Source: AV40 sp035568175 (GTDB taxonomy: Bacteria > Verrucomicrobiota > Verrucomicrobiia > Chthoniobacterales > UBA10450). From it: a DNA stretch of 64,000 bases. The translations under genes and the position numbers were made by a program. The notes below the pieces were generated by a model. It saw only the letters and a list, made by a program, of their open reading frames with translations. It searched no databases and was not told the origin of the DNA. Location of the stretch: NCBI GenBank assembly GCA_035568175.1, contig DATMON010000018.1, positions 1 to 64,000 of the forward strand. The letters run 5' to 3'. Below are positions 1 through 9,100 of this stretch, in pieces; position 1 is the first letter of the stretch, and every line of letters starts with the position of its first letter.

Positions 1-173
1 TGCTTACGATGCTTTCTTGGGATCCGAAATACATCAAAATACGCGGCAACCCAGCGAGGGTGATTTTCAACATCGACAATGACGAGGTAGTCCATCGCAC
101 GATTGAGTGGATGACAGAGTCCGGCCAGCCTTATTCGGACAGCAAGGTTCTCAAAAAGACTTCGGCCCGATGA
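1..173 (+). CDS. Cassette gene, 3' fragment, unknown function
   Basis: The reading frame is open from base 3 and stops at TGA 171-173, giving at least 56 residues (WDPKYIKIRGNPARVIFNID near the visible start). It ends two bases before attC site 1, as expected for a cassette gene. An ATG at base 9 could be a start, but the frame is open to the window edge, so the 5' end is unknown. No family recognised. Confidence 0.5.
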   Translation, partial: LTMLSWDPKYIKIRGNPARVIFNIDNDEVVHRTIEWMTESGQPYSDSKVLKKTSAR

Positions 174-174
174 C

Positions 175-296
175 ACCTAACCAAGCGCTGGAGCTAACGG
201 CGACCGTCGTGTAAACTCTTCTTTGATGACTGAACCCTCTAGATCGATTTTTTCACTCGGCTCCAGTCGCCGCAGCTCAGCTTTATCTCGTTAGAC
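175..296 (+). other. attC site 1
   Basis: Begins ACCTAAC (175-181) and ends GTTAGAC (290-296). The 5' arm (AAGCGCTGGAGCTAACGGCGAC) pairs with the 3' arm around GTCGCCGCAGCTCAGC with only a few mismatches. Length 122 nt with a longer, non-paired centre. Confidence 0.85.
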
Positions 297-299
297 TGC

Positions 300-563
300 A
301 TGTTCGCCCTAGCTCGAATTCTTCGGATCGCATCAGGCGTTTTGGCCGCAGGCGCACTGTTACTCGCGGTGTGGTGTGCATACGTTGGCCTCTCCGATTA
401 CGCGATGCAGCACCGCGAACACTGGGATAGATACTGCGCAGATGTTTGGCTTAATTCCGGCCTCGTTTCCCTCGTCAGCATCGGGATCGCGATCACAAGT
501 TTGCTCGCATATCGAAAGAGCACAGCATGGGAGCACAGATTGCACACCACGCGAGCGGTCTAA
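300..563 (+). CDS. Cassette gene: small two-TM membrane protein
   Basis: 87 residues, with the ATG three bases after the 3' core of attC 1. There is one hydrophobic segment at about residues 12-30 (SGVLAAGALLLAVWCAYVGL) and another at about 53-70 (NSGLVSLVSIGIAITSLLAY). A short, mostly polar segment lies between them and a charged tail follows, so it is probably an inner-membrane protein with two spans. The TAA stop (561-563) lies inside the 5' core of attC 2 (GTCTAAC), an economical arrangement often seen in cassettes. No family recognised. Confidence 0.6.
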   Translation: MFALARILRIASGVLAAGALLLAVWCAYVGLSDYAMQHREHWDRYCADVWLNSGLVSLVSIGIAITSLLAYRKSTAWEHRLHTTRAV

Positions 564-737
564 CCAATCGATGAAGCCAACCGCCCCTTTGCGATGCAAC
601 GTCAGAGAAGTTGTTGCAGCACCCTCGACTTCGTCTCGGTTCCCGGCTTCCCTAGTGCGATTCGCGTCTTCGCGCTCACGCGCTCCCGCCGTATTGTTTT
701 CAACGATGTGCCGCGGCTTATCTCTTTCTCGTTAGAT
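558..737 (+). other. attC site 2
   Basis: Begins GTCTAAC (558-564) and ends GTTAGAT (731-737). The inner arms AATCGATGAAGCCAACCGC and GCCGCGGCTTATCTCTTTCTC are complementary with small bulges. At 180 nt it is the longest site in the array, and the extra length is in the centre. The next gene's ATG overlaps the 3' core. Confidence 0.85.
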
Positions 738-1185
738 GGCGGGTGATATGAGACCAAGTATGGCGCTAGCCATGATATTGCTGGCGGTAGGCATTCCAAC
801 TCGCGCTCAATCCAAAGGGGCAGCAGGTGCCCAAATTGTGGATCCGCCGATTCCCAAAGGTGCCGTTCATCTGCTGGTCCACAATGACGCTGAGGCTAAA
901 AAGGTGTTTACTTATTTCCCGTATCCGCAGTTCCCGGACTGGTACCAGCCGGAGGACAGTCTGCGCCCTGCTGACCTCGGCATCTATCGCCTCGAGGTGA
1001 CGCCGGAGGGCACCGTTTCCGCAATCACCCTCCTGAAAAGCGCGAATCGCATGATGGACGTTATTTCGATGAAGACCTTTGTGCGTTGGCGGGCAAAGCC
1101 AGGTCCGCTCCGCGTGGTAGACGTATTTGTCTCGTTCGGGACGAGATGGTTGGGACCTAGTTCACCAATGCATCCTCCGGGATGA
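736..1185 (+). CDS. Cassette gene: exported protein with TonB-C-like fold
   Basis: 149 residues from ATG 736. A second in-frame ATG at 748 would give a cleaner signal peptide (MRPSMALAMILLAVGIPTRA, cleaved near RAQS) and may be the true start. The C-terminal half (about 90-140: GIYRLEVTPEGTVSAITLL, MKTFVRWRAKPGPLRVVDV) resembles the energy-transducing TonB C-terminal domain pattern of a G-x-V strand, a helix, then W-x-F/A-x-P. There is no N-terminal TonB anchor or proline spacer. Probably a periplasmic protein; the domain call is by eye only. Confidence 0.6.
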   Translation: MAGDMRPSMALAMILLAVGIPTRAQSKGAAGAQIVDPPIPKGAVHLLVHNDAEAKKVFTYFPYPQFPDWYQPEDSLRPADLGIYRLEVTPEGTVSAITLLKSANRMMDVISMKTFVRWRAKPGPLRVVDVFVSFGTRWLGPSSPMHPPG

Positions 1186-1195
1186 CATCTGAACC

Positions 1196-1291
1196 ATCTA
1201 ACCAAACGATGAAGCCAACGCGCCCTTTGCGAGAAAACATCAGTGAATTTGCAAGCCCGCCCTCGCGTGGCTTATCTCTTTCTCGTTAGAC
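1196..1291 (+). other. attC site 3
   Basis: Begins ATCTAAC (1196-1202) and ends GTTAGAC (1285-1291). At 96 nt it is the shortest complete site. The 5' arm CAAACGATGAAGCCAACGCG pairs with the complement of CGCGTGGCTTATCTCTTTCT. Confidence 0.85.
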
Positions 1292-1293
1292 CT

Positions 1294-1608
1294 ATGGTGC
1301 GCTCGTTAAGTTTGGCGCTTATCGCGGTGCTGTTTGCGTCATGTGCGACACAGAAGTTTGGTGACGCGTTCCTCTATGGCCACACGAAGGATGTCACGGA
1401 AGCGGACATACGTGCGGCGCTCGCGGTGCGGACGACCGGTGGCCCCGACCGTCACATCTACGAGATCGAAGTCATAAGCCGCGACGAGATTCGTCTGCAT
1501 TTGATGTCGCGAAGCCATGGCGGTTACTTTGCCGCAGTGATCACACGCGTTAAAGGCAAGTGGCGCGATGAGGGAGCATCATGGTCGGAGGTGCTGCCAG
1601 AATCATAG
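1294..1608 (+). CDS. Cassette gene: small lipoprotein
   Basis: 104 residues from ATG 1294, two bases after the attC 3 core. The frame is open further upstream, but that stretch is attC sequence. The N-terminus (MVRSLSLALIAVLFASC) is a signal peptide ending in a lipobox-like FASC, so residue 17 is the likely lipidated cysteine. The mature part contains an alpha/beta-like stretch (IYEIEVISRDEIRLHLMS) and ends in a W-rich tail. TAG is directly followed by attC 4. Function unknown. Confidence 0.6.
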   Translation: MVRSLSLALIAVLFASCATQKFGDAFLYGHTKDVTEADIRAALAVRTTGGPDRHIYEIEVISRDEIRLHLMSRSHGGYFAAVITRVKGKWRDEGASWSEVLPES

Positions 1609-1733
1609 GTCTAACCAAGCGCTGGAGCGAACCGCGAGCCGCTGCGCGGCAAGGATGAATTAGAAATTATGAAGTATAAAGTGAAAGCAAAGCTCGCTGC
1701 CGCTCGCGGTCGCTCAGCTTGTTCTCGTTAGAC
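1609..1733 (+). other. attC site 4
   Basis: Begins GTCTAAC (1609-1615) and ends GTTAGAC (1727-1733), 125 nt. The 5' arm CAAGCGCTGGAGCGAACCGC pairs with the 3' arm GCGGTCGCTCAGCTTGTTCTC. A second inner hairpin CCGCTGCGCGG lies in the centre. Confidence 0.85.
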
Positions 1734-1735
1734 CC

Positions 1736-2026
1736 ATGAGATTCCTGAGCGCCATCGTAGCCATTAGCATCGCGGCTGCGTGCTTAGCTGCTGACGCGAC
1801 TCGCGATGGATCCAGTCCTGCGCGCGCCATCATATTGCGAGGACCAGGTGCCGCTGCCGACGTGGAAATCTGTCGCAGTATTCGTCAGCGATATCCCGAT
1901 GCGAGGTGCGAACCGCTCTTCCGAGCCGTTGGCTTTGACGGTCGGACCTATCTTGCCACGATCACGTTTTCGACGGCTCATCACGGGAAGCACTCGATGT
2001 ATTTCGATATCACGCATGTTAATTGA
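1736..2026 (+). CDS. Cassette gene: small exported protein
   Basis: 96 residues, with ATG three bases after the attC 4 core. The signal peptide MRFLSAIVAISIAAACLAAD is probably cleaved after about residue 19. The mature protein has two cysteines (VEICRS and ARCEP) spaced for a possible disulphide, and ends FDITHVN. TGA is followed seven bases later by attC 5. No family recognised. Confidence 0.55.
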   Translation: MRFLSAIVAISIAAACLAADATRDGSSPARAIILRGPGAAADVEICRSIRQRYPDARCEPLFRAVGFDGRTYLATITFSTAHHGKHSMYFDITHVN

Positions 2027-2032
2027 GCGTGG

Positions 2033-2161
2033 GTCTAATCAGACGATGAAGCTAACGGCCACCGCTACACGTTTTGAAGATGCTTTCTTGATGACTACTT
2101 TTCTCCCTCCACAGATTGGCCTCGGTCTCAGTGGCCGCAGCTTATCTTGTTCTCGTTAGGC
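2033..2161 (+). other. attC site 5 (variant 5' core)
   Basis: Begins GTCTAAT (2033-2039), one base off the RYYYAAC rule, and ends GTTAGGC (2155-2161). The arms ACGATGAAGCTAACGGCCAC and GTGGCCGCAGCTTATCTTGT pair strongly. Length 129 nt. Confidence 0.8.
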
Positions 2162-2164
2162 CTC

Positions 2165-2845
2165 ATGCCGATAATTCGAAACGCGTTCTTATTCGCAGCG
2201 TTGTTGGGCTTTGGGTGTTCGTCCCAAGCAACTCTGCCACGGATAAAGATCGAGTACAGTCCTTCTGAGGATCTGGCTTGTTCCTTACCCCCCGGGAGTC
2301 CGATCAAAGAAGAATGGAAAGCGGAGTTGCTCTCTCGCCAGCCAGAGTTCGTTAGGCTCTGGGGATCCGAAGGCCCCAAACTTCTCGCCGCAACGGTGGC
2401 GATTTCTGGCCGGAACTTCCCTTTAGAGGAGATCACGGCCCGGCTTACCCTTTGCAACGCGCCGTCGGAATCCTTTCCGGGCAAGGATCGCGTCACGATT
2501 AACATGCGGTATGCGCTAAAGAGCTTCACGCCGGAGCCGGTGTCGATGCGTTACAAAGTCGACACGCTCTTTCACGAGCTTCTGCACATCTTCCTATCTC
2601 GCCATCCGATCGAGAACTCAGCCCTGCTGAAAGAGCATGCCGCGGAGGACGAGCGAGTGCGCGATCATCTGCACTTGCTGGCGCTGCAAAAGGCAGTCCT
2701 CTTAAAGCTCAATGAACCGGACGCGCTGAAGGAGGTGGTCGCGGTGGACAGTGCGCTTCCGGGCGGCTACTACAAACGAGCCTGGGAACTCGTCAACGCG
2801 ACCGATAAAGAGTATCTGAAGTATGTTGCCGAACTGTCGAAGTAG
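2165..2845 (+). CDS. Cassette gene: lipoprotein with HExxH-like motif
   Basis: 226 residues from ATG 2165, three bases after the attC 5 core. The six earlier in-frame codons lie in attC. The signal peptide MPIIRNAFLFAALLGFGCSS ends in a lipobox-like GFGC. At about residue 140 it has FHELLHIFLSRHP, an HExLH zinc-metallopeptidase-type motif, with downstream acidic and histidine residues (EHAAEDE, DHLHLL) that could complete a metal site. This is the largest cassette gene. TAG abuts the truncated attC 6. Family not identified; peptidase activity is only suggested by the motif. Confidence 0.6.
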   Translation: MPIIRNAFLFAALLGFGCSSQATLPRIKIEYSPSEDLACSLPPGSPIKEEWKAELLSRQPEFVRLWGSEGPKLLAATVAISGRNFPLEEITARLTLCNAPSESFPGKDRVTINMRYALKSFTPEPVSMRYKVDTLFHELLHIFLSRHPIENSALLKEHAAEDERVRDHLHLLALQKAVLLKLNEPDALKEVVAVDSALPGGYYKRAWELVNATDKEYLKYVAELSK

Positions 2846-2872
2846 GCCTAACCGAGCGATGCAGCCGTTGGG
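2846..2872 (+). other. Truncated attC site 6 (5' half only)
   Basis: GCCTAAC (2846-2852) followed by the conserved arm CGAGCGATGCAGCCGTTGGG. No GTTRRRY core or matching 3' arm follows before addA. The half-site runs straight into a GTTGAG-rich low-complexity repeat. This marks the distal end of the array. Confidence 0.7.
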
Positions 2873-2957
2873 AAGTTGAGATGTTGAGTCGTTGAGCTGT
2901 TGAGAGAGTTGTTGTTGTAGGGCAAGCGCGCCGCTTGCCGGCAACCGATGCGGTTGC
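2873..2957. repeat. GTTGAG-rich stretch plus two perfect hairpins
   Basis: 2875-2917 is a run of GTTGAG-like units. It is followed by GGCAAGCG-CGC-CGCTTGCC (2921-2939) and GCAACCG-ATG-CGGTTGC (2941-2957). The hairpins sit immediately downstream of the addA stop and have no T-run, so they look like REP-type repeats more than an intrinsic terminator. Confidence 0.6.
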
Positions 2958-2958
2958 G

Positions 2959-5900
2959 CTACAATTCCGGAAATTCCAACTGAACCTGTTTTGTGGTGGG
3001 TGCGATCGATGCGGAACCGACCTCTGCCGCAACTTCGACATCGAACTGGTCGGGGGGCAGTTTTTCTAATCGCGACCATTCTTGGTCAAGCTCGGCAGTC
3101 TTGTAACGGACGAGCGCGCCGGCGGCAGTTGAGTAAATCGCGGCTTCGACATCGACCTTGGCAATCTCGCTGACGGCTTTCCAGTAGGCGGCCAGCTGCG
3201 GACGATACCGCGCGTGCAAAGTCTCGGTGTTATCCGGCGGAACCCGGTCGGTTTTCCAATCCAGGATCAGGCACTTGCCGGTGCGGGCCGTACTGGCGTT
3301 ACTTCGTTGAAAGAAGGCAAGATCGATTACGCCTTCGAGGCATCGATTGTTGTCGACTTGCCAGAAGAACGGCATCTCGGCGTGGACAATCGATTTGTCG
3401 CAGTCAAAGTGGCGCCGAAAATTTTCAGGCTCGGATAGATGAGCAAGAAGAAGCTTCCATTCCCGAATCGAACGCGCCGGATCGGGCGAAATGTTTTTTT
3501 GTTGATCGAAAACGCGATTCCAGGAATCGGGATTTTCACTCCATTGGAGTCGTTGAACAAAATCATGCCACCAAAGTCCGTAGCGTAACGCCGGGCTCGT
3601 CGAGCGGACGGTTGCGGACTGCGCATATCTAATTTCCTCGAGCGCGGCAGACTCTTCTGAAGGAAGACCGCTTGGATTCAGTTTGCGCGCAAACACACTC
3701 GCGTTTCGAATCGCGACTGCCTTGTCGATCTTCGCGCCCGGCAACTGGATGTCGATCTTATCAACTCTTGCTCTTGCCCAATGTCGTTCGGTGGTGAGCG
3801 CGCACAAGGTTGGTTCCGTCGCGACCGCAGCAAACGCCGCTTCGTTCACCTCGTTCTTGTCGGCCTTCAGCCATTTCGATTGCGAATGGCTGTGAATCTC
3901 GCCGCTACTCTTGGCGAACAATTCGTTGTCAAACGCGAGCACGAGCGTGTGCTGGGCGCGAGTCAGCGCTACATAAAGCAAGCGTTCCATCTCCTGGCGA
4001 TTCTCCCGTTCGAGCAACTCTTGGATTTCGTCAGTTGCGTCAGACAAATCGAGAAGAACAATCGTTTCGCCAGTCTCGCGGATCTTGAGCAGACGCGGGT
4101 AACGTGGCGAAGCCGATCGGACGTCGCGGGTCAAAAACGGAACGATTACCGCCTGCCACTCCGAGCCTTTTGCTTTTTGCGACGTGATCAATTGAATCGC
4201 GTCCGGGCGCGACGGACGGATCTCGCGCGCATCTGCGAAATGCGTTCGGAAGTGTTCGGCGAACTCGGTCAACGTCATACCATCGGCTTCGGACGAACCG
4301 GCCAGCGCGAGCAACCCATCCAGCTCGCCATCCAGATTTTCAAAGTCATTTCTCGGCAACGCGTTCAGGCGCTCGCGCAATTGTGTCCGGCCGACGATTT
4401 CGTTGATCGCGTCGAACAGCGGCAAAGACAGGATCGACAATCGCAGCTGCGCGAGCAGGCTCAGCGTTTTGGAAACGACGTCGGCGCCAGTGGTCAGCGT
4501 TTCGATTTGGAAGCGGTCGCCGTAGCCTTGTGAGAAAACCGCCAGGTCGTGATCGGAGATTCCAAAGAGTTCCCGGAGAAGGCCGGCGATCTCGTAACCG
4601 GCCCGGGGCTGCGACAGTACCATTAAGAGGGCGGTCAACCACGCGTAGGCCGGGCTGTCGCCTTTCAGCTCCCTTTCCGACTGAATTTGGACGTACATTC
4701 CGGCCGCCCGCAGGCCGCGGCGCAAGGTCTGAAGCCATTCCTTGCGCGGACAGAGAACGGCAACGTCCCGCCAGCTTTCGGCCCGGAGTTTGGCCAGACC
4801 GTTCGCTTGAAGCCATTTCCCAAGTTGCCGCGCTTCTTCAGCGGCTTTCCGCGCGTCAGACACCTTGCCCCTCGGATCTGGGCGCAACTTCGCCGGCTGC
4901 AAGTTGAGCCGCACCACTTGCCCGGGCAAAACTTGCGGCCGCGGATTCAGCTCGACGAATGCGACCTGATGTTCGCGGTCGTTCAGAATTTCGCGGAAAG
5001 TTTCATTCACCAAATCGACCTGGGCAGTGTCGAGCCGGAACGTGACCGAAAACTGGAGCGCCTCGGCCGCGCCCGTTTCGACCAGCGCCTCGTGGATCCG
5101 CCGATACCTGGAAAGATCGGCGCGGTCGCGGTAAATCGACTGTTGAAAATCGCCGACCATGCAAAAGTGCCCGGGGGTGGGACCGTCGTTTTTGGTTTCG
5201 AGCCAATCGCCAGTCGCGTTTGGCGGGCGGGCCAGCTCAAGCAGAAACGAAAACTGCCGCGGATCGGTGTCCTGCGCTTCGTCGAGAATAACACGAAAAG
5301 ATTTTTCCCGAATTTCGCGTCCGATCTTGGGATGTTTCGTTAATTCGAGCGCAAGCGCGATTTGGTCGTCGTAGGTCAGGAGTCCACGATCGATTCTAAA
5401 CTCGCGATAATCGCGCTGCACTTCCGCCGCTACACAAAGCGCGGCTTGATCGATCCAGCGACGGACCGGCGCGAAGGCTTCTCGCCATATTGGCATGAGC
5501 GGTTTGCTTGCACAAATTGGCCATCGCACGAAGTCCGCGGCCTCACGCCAGATTCGCTCCGCTCTCTTTAGTTCTTTTTGAGAGCGCGAAGCCGTGTGTA
5601 GCGATCTACCATCTGGCTGAAATCGGTAGACTGCACTGAAATCGGAGTCCGGACATTTGCCCGCGGGCGCATTGCCCGGTCCCAAATCTGCGCGGCGACC
5701 GAGTTCCATCAACGCGCGCGCTTGGACGTGACGAAGCAGTTCACGGCGATTTTCCTCCGAAAGCGAACGCCCGATCGCCGTCTGCTGCTGCACAAACTCG
5801 TTCCAGATTTCGTCGTCATCGGTGATCACATCGAACGTGGGCGGCAATCCGAGATAATGACCGTAGCTTTCAAGTAATCGGACGCAGAAGGCGTGGATCG

Positions 5901-6186
5901 TGCCGAAAAAAGCACGGTTGAACGCGGCCAGCACTTCCACCGGAACGCCCGCTCGTAAAACTTCGGCGCGAGCGCGCTGTTGCATCTCGTCCGCGGCACG
6001 ATTGGTGAACGCCACGACCACGAGTTGTGGCAGCCAATCGCGCGCATGTTCGCTCTTGGCAATTTGGACAATGCGGTCGGTGATGGCACGAGTTTTTCCA
6101 GAGCCGGCTGCGGCCACGACCGAGAAATTTCGGTCGAGCTCCGAAATGAAACGTTGGCGATTCGACTGATCGATCGGCTCGTTCAT
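2959..6186 (-). CDS. addA: AddA-type UvrD/REP helicase-nuclease
   Basis: About 1075 residues. The start ATG at 6186 overlaps the addB stop by four bases (ATGA). It has Walker A AAGSGKT at residues 26-32, UvrD motif Ia VVAFTNRAADEM, Walker B VILDEAQDTDPRQF at about 310, and a late UvrD motif near LLYVALTRAQHTLVLAF. A C-terminal PD-(D/E)XK nuclease shows LILDWKTDR followed by the RPQLAAYW helix. It acts with AddB as the ATP-driven nuclease that resects double-strand breaks for RecA-dependent repair. Length fits AddA (about 1000-1250). It is the last gene of the minus-strand operon. Confidence 0.9.
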   Translation of the reverse strand: MNEPIDQSNRQRFISELDRNFSVVAAAGSGKTRAITDRIVQIAKSEHARDWLPQLVVVAFTNRAADEMQQRARAEVLRAGVPVEVLAAFNRAFFGTIHAFCVRLLESYGHYLGLPPTFDVITDDDEIWNEFVQQQTAIGRSLSEENRRELLRHVQARALMELGRRADLGPGNAPAGKCPDSDFSAVYRFQPDGRSLHTASRSQKELKRAERIWREAADFVRWPICASKPLMPIWREAFAPVRRWIDQAALCVAAEVQRDYREFRIDRGLLTYDDQIALALELTKHPKIGREIREKSFRVILDEAQDTDPRQFSFLLELARPPNATGDWLETKNDGPTPGHFCMVGDFQQSIYRDRADLSRYRRIHEALVETGAAEALQFSVTFRLDTAQVDLVNETFREILNDREHQVAFVELNPRPQVLPGQVVRLNLQPAKLRPDPRGKVSDARKAAEEARQLGKWLQANGLAKLRAESWRDVAVLCPRKEWLQTLRRGLRAAGMYVQIQSERELKGDSPAYAWLTALLMVLSQPRAGYEIAGLLRELFGISDHDLAVFSQGYGDRFQIETLTTGADVVSKTLSLLAQLRLSILSLPLFDAINEIVGRTQLRERLNALPRNDFENLDGELDGLLALAGSSEADGMTLTEFAEHFRTHFADAREIRPSRPDAIQLITSQKAKGSEWQAVIVPFLTRDVRSASPRYPRLLKIRETGETIVLLDLSDATDEIQELLERENRQEMERLLYVALTRAQHTLVLAFDNELFAKSSGEIHSHSQSKWLKADKNEVNEAAFAAVATEPTLCALTTERHWARARVDKIDIQLPGAKIDKAVAIRNASVFARKLNPSGLPSEESAALEEIRYAQSATVRSTSPALRYGLWWHDFVQRLQWSENPDSWNRVFDQQKNISPDPARSIREWKLLLAHLSEPENFRRHFDCDKSIVHAEMPFFWQVDNNRCLEGVIDLAFFQRSNASTARTGKCLILDWKTDRVPPDNTETLHARYRPQLAAYWKAVSEIAKVDVEAAIYSTAAGALVRYKTAELDQEWSRLEKLPPDQFDVEVAAEVGSASIAPTTKQVQLEFPEL

Positions 6187-9100
6187 GATCGATCGTCCTC
6201 GTCGTCGGCAAACGGCGGATGCGTCAGCACCCATTTCTCATCCAGAAACTCTTTATCGATCGGCAGGGTAGCGATCGGGTAATCCGGATTAAAGCCGAAC
6301 TCGTTTCGAATCAGTCCCCGCAGTCCGAAGATTCCGGTTTCCTGCATTCGATAAAGCTCGGTCCAGAAATCGGAGTCGGAGGTAAGAGCGGTCATGTCGA
6401 GCTGCGGTCGGTCCAGCTCGGTGCGCAACGACAGAATGCTTAACCGAATCTCGGCAGCGCCGAGCTCACGCGCCGCCAATCCGTAAAGCCCGAGCTGAAT
6501 GGCGTCGCCGCGCACGAGTTTCTTTCGCAAATTCGCTGCGCGCGCTTCCGGTGTTTTTCCGGGCGGCGTGAGTGGTTTTACATTGCCGGTTTTGTAATCG
6601 ACGACCCACACGTCGGCGCCGGTGAGTTGTGAATCGCTCGGCTGAGTTTGGGCGAGAATGAGATCGATCCGGCCGCGGACGCGAAGCTTTTTTCCGTTGC
6701 TCAGCGAAAGAAACTGAGGCGATTCCAGTCTCCACTCCACCGTCATTCGCGGCCAGCCTTCGACTTCCGCCAGCTTGCTCGCGAGAAAATCAGCCAGAGC
6801 AAGGGCGTTACTCCATCCGGAGCTCCACCAGTCGGGCAGCATTCGGCCGGAGGCCGCGCAAAGATCGACAATCGCTTTTCGGAATCTGTCCGCGGCGCGA
6901 GCAATCCGTTCGCACATCTCGTCGCCGGTCGGGAAATCGACAAAGGTGTTTTTCTCTTCGGAAGCGGCCATCCGGGCGAGCCAGTCGTGTACCCACGTTC
7001 CGGTGGCCGCGTTCCATTGATTCAGGTCCGGCTCCTGGTTTTCGACTCCAAGAAATGTTTTCAACCAGATGAGCGCCGGGGTTTTGACAACCTTGTCCCA
7101 TTCCGTCGCGCGCAACGTGATCTCGCGGCCGATTGGCTCGCGCAACGCAAATTCGTATTCGCCAAATGGAACGTCCTCCTTTCGCCGGGCTTCATAGGCA
7201 ATCCGGGTTTGATCGATCTCGGCGTCTGCCGCTGGCGCTGATTCGAAAAGCTGCTGATCCATCAGCCAGGCGGAAGTTTTCTCGCGCAAGATCGACATCG
7301 TTTCCTGCGAAAGCGGCGCATTGCGCGCGACGAAATAAGCCTGACTGAAGAGCTCGCTCGGATTCCAAACCCGTTCCGGCGCCGATTCCTGGAGCAAACT
7401 GGCTGTGATCGCAAGCCCATGTTCGGCCGATTCAAGAGCCGCACTGAATTGCCGCAATGCGATCTGGCGCTCGTCTTGCGCGCTGAGAAGAAATGTTTTG
7501 TCTTTCGCGAGAACCGAATGGCCTTCGCCTTGTTTCCCGCGACGGGTCACACGCGCGTTCAGATCGATAATTTGCTCATCCGACAAAAAGCCGGATTCGT
7601 GCTGGCTCTGCGGCCATTCGCCCTGATTGAGACCGGCCAGAATCAGATGCGACCACTCATGTCCGTCCGCTTCGCCATAAGAAAGCAGGTGAACCCGGCT
7701 GTAAACGTGATCGCCCTGCGCCTCGCGGGCGATCGTGAACGAATCGAGAATCTCCTTCAGCCAGCGCAGGTAGATTGCCCGCGAAAATTCCATCGGGATC
7801 GCGGCGCTCCATCGCTGGGCGAACCGTTCGATTTCGGTCCAGCGATTATCCCATCTCAACTTGGAAAAAGTCGGCTCCGTTTCGGTGAGAAACTGGGCAA
7901 GCGTTGCCTTTGACGGGAGAAAGGCGATTGAGCGCAGCAGCTTTGCAATCCGAATCAGTTTCTCATTTTCCGTCTGTCGGGCGCAGTACTCGCGCAACAC
8001 ATTGATGTCATCGATCAGAATCTGGCGATAAGCCCAACGGAGATTCTCCCGGACCTCCTGGATCGATAACCCGTCCATGGAATCGGGATTCGCTTCCAGG
8101 AATCGAAGGACCGGTTCGAGCTGATGATTTTCTTGCAGGTGAAGCCACGCGCTCCATGCCGGCTCTTCGAACTCGCCCGGTGTCAAATGCCCGATCGCGT
8201 CGTGATGCGGAATACCAGCCCGCCACAGAAATTCCGAGACAAGGCGCGCCAGAGCGCCGGCGCGCGGGAAGAGAACGCCGAGACGAGTGCACGATTTTTC
8301 CGTCAGAAATTTGAGGGCGATGGCACAGATCGCTTGCGCTTGCTCGGTGGCGTTGAGACCGACCAGAAATTGCGGCTCTTTTCGGCTGTCAGAATCGGTT
8401 TCGCTGCTTGTCGGTTGATTGAGACGGATGAACGGTCGACTCCGTTCCGTCCGGTTCGCGATCGGCGTCGCCGAATCGAAATGTTCTTCCCACGTACCGA
8501 TCCAGGATTCGTCGGCTGCGCGAGTTTGTTCGCGTGGATATTCGAGAACCACGGTCGCCCGGCTTGCGAACGAAACCGCCGCCTGGAGCAACGGGCAGAG
8601 CGGCCAATGCTTCGCGGTGAATCCGATGAGAAGCAGATGCCTAAGCCGCGGTAGCGCAGATTTGGCCGCGGCAAGGGCTTCGCGATCAGCCTCATGGACC
8701 AGCTTGAATTCGCATTGCCGAACCAGGCCTTGAAATTCCTGCGTGATCCCGCGCACGGCAGACGCGCCGATGTCTTGAAGATTCCAGCCAGCCGTGCTCA
8801 CCTGATCGAAAGTCCGAAGCAGATTGTCCGGTGACCGCGAGATCGATTTCGCAATCGCGACGACGTCGACATCGTCCGAGCTGCGATTAGCGACCGATTC
8901 GGCAGCGGTAGCCAGGAGTAAACGAAGATGTTCGCGCAACGGCAGCAGTGAAGCGCCTTCGGCCAACAGCAGCTCACGAAGGCGGGGCGGGGTAATGAAT
9001 TTTACGCCGAGCAGTGGAACTTGATGTTCCAACAATTTCGAACGCAGAAATGCAGCGCCGCTTGGAAATGGAGTGGCGATGGCAACCGTCTCGTTACTTT

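Larger units (their letters stand above)
1..2872 (+). mobile_element. Integron-type gene cassette array (5 complete attC + 1 truncated)
   Basis: Six small + strand reading frames alternate with imperfect palindromes. Each palindrome starts with a RYYYAAC-type core (ACCTAAC, GTCTAAC, ATCTAAC) and ends with a GTTRRRY core (GTTAGAC, GTTAGAT, GTTAGGC). Next to the cores lie conserved inner arms: CAA(G/T)CGMTGRAGC after the 5' core and AGCTTATCTYKTTCTC before the 3' core. This gene-then-attC order is the signature of integron cassettes. All genes read in one direction, as in an array filled from an attI site to the left. No integrase is visible, so it could be the distal part of an integron or an orphan attC cluster. 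The array ends abruptly 100 bp from the 3' end of addA. Confidence 0.85.
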
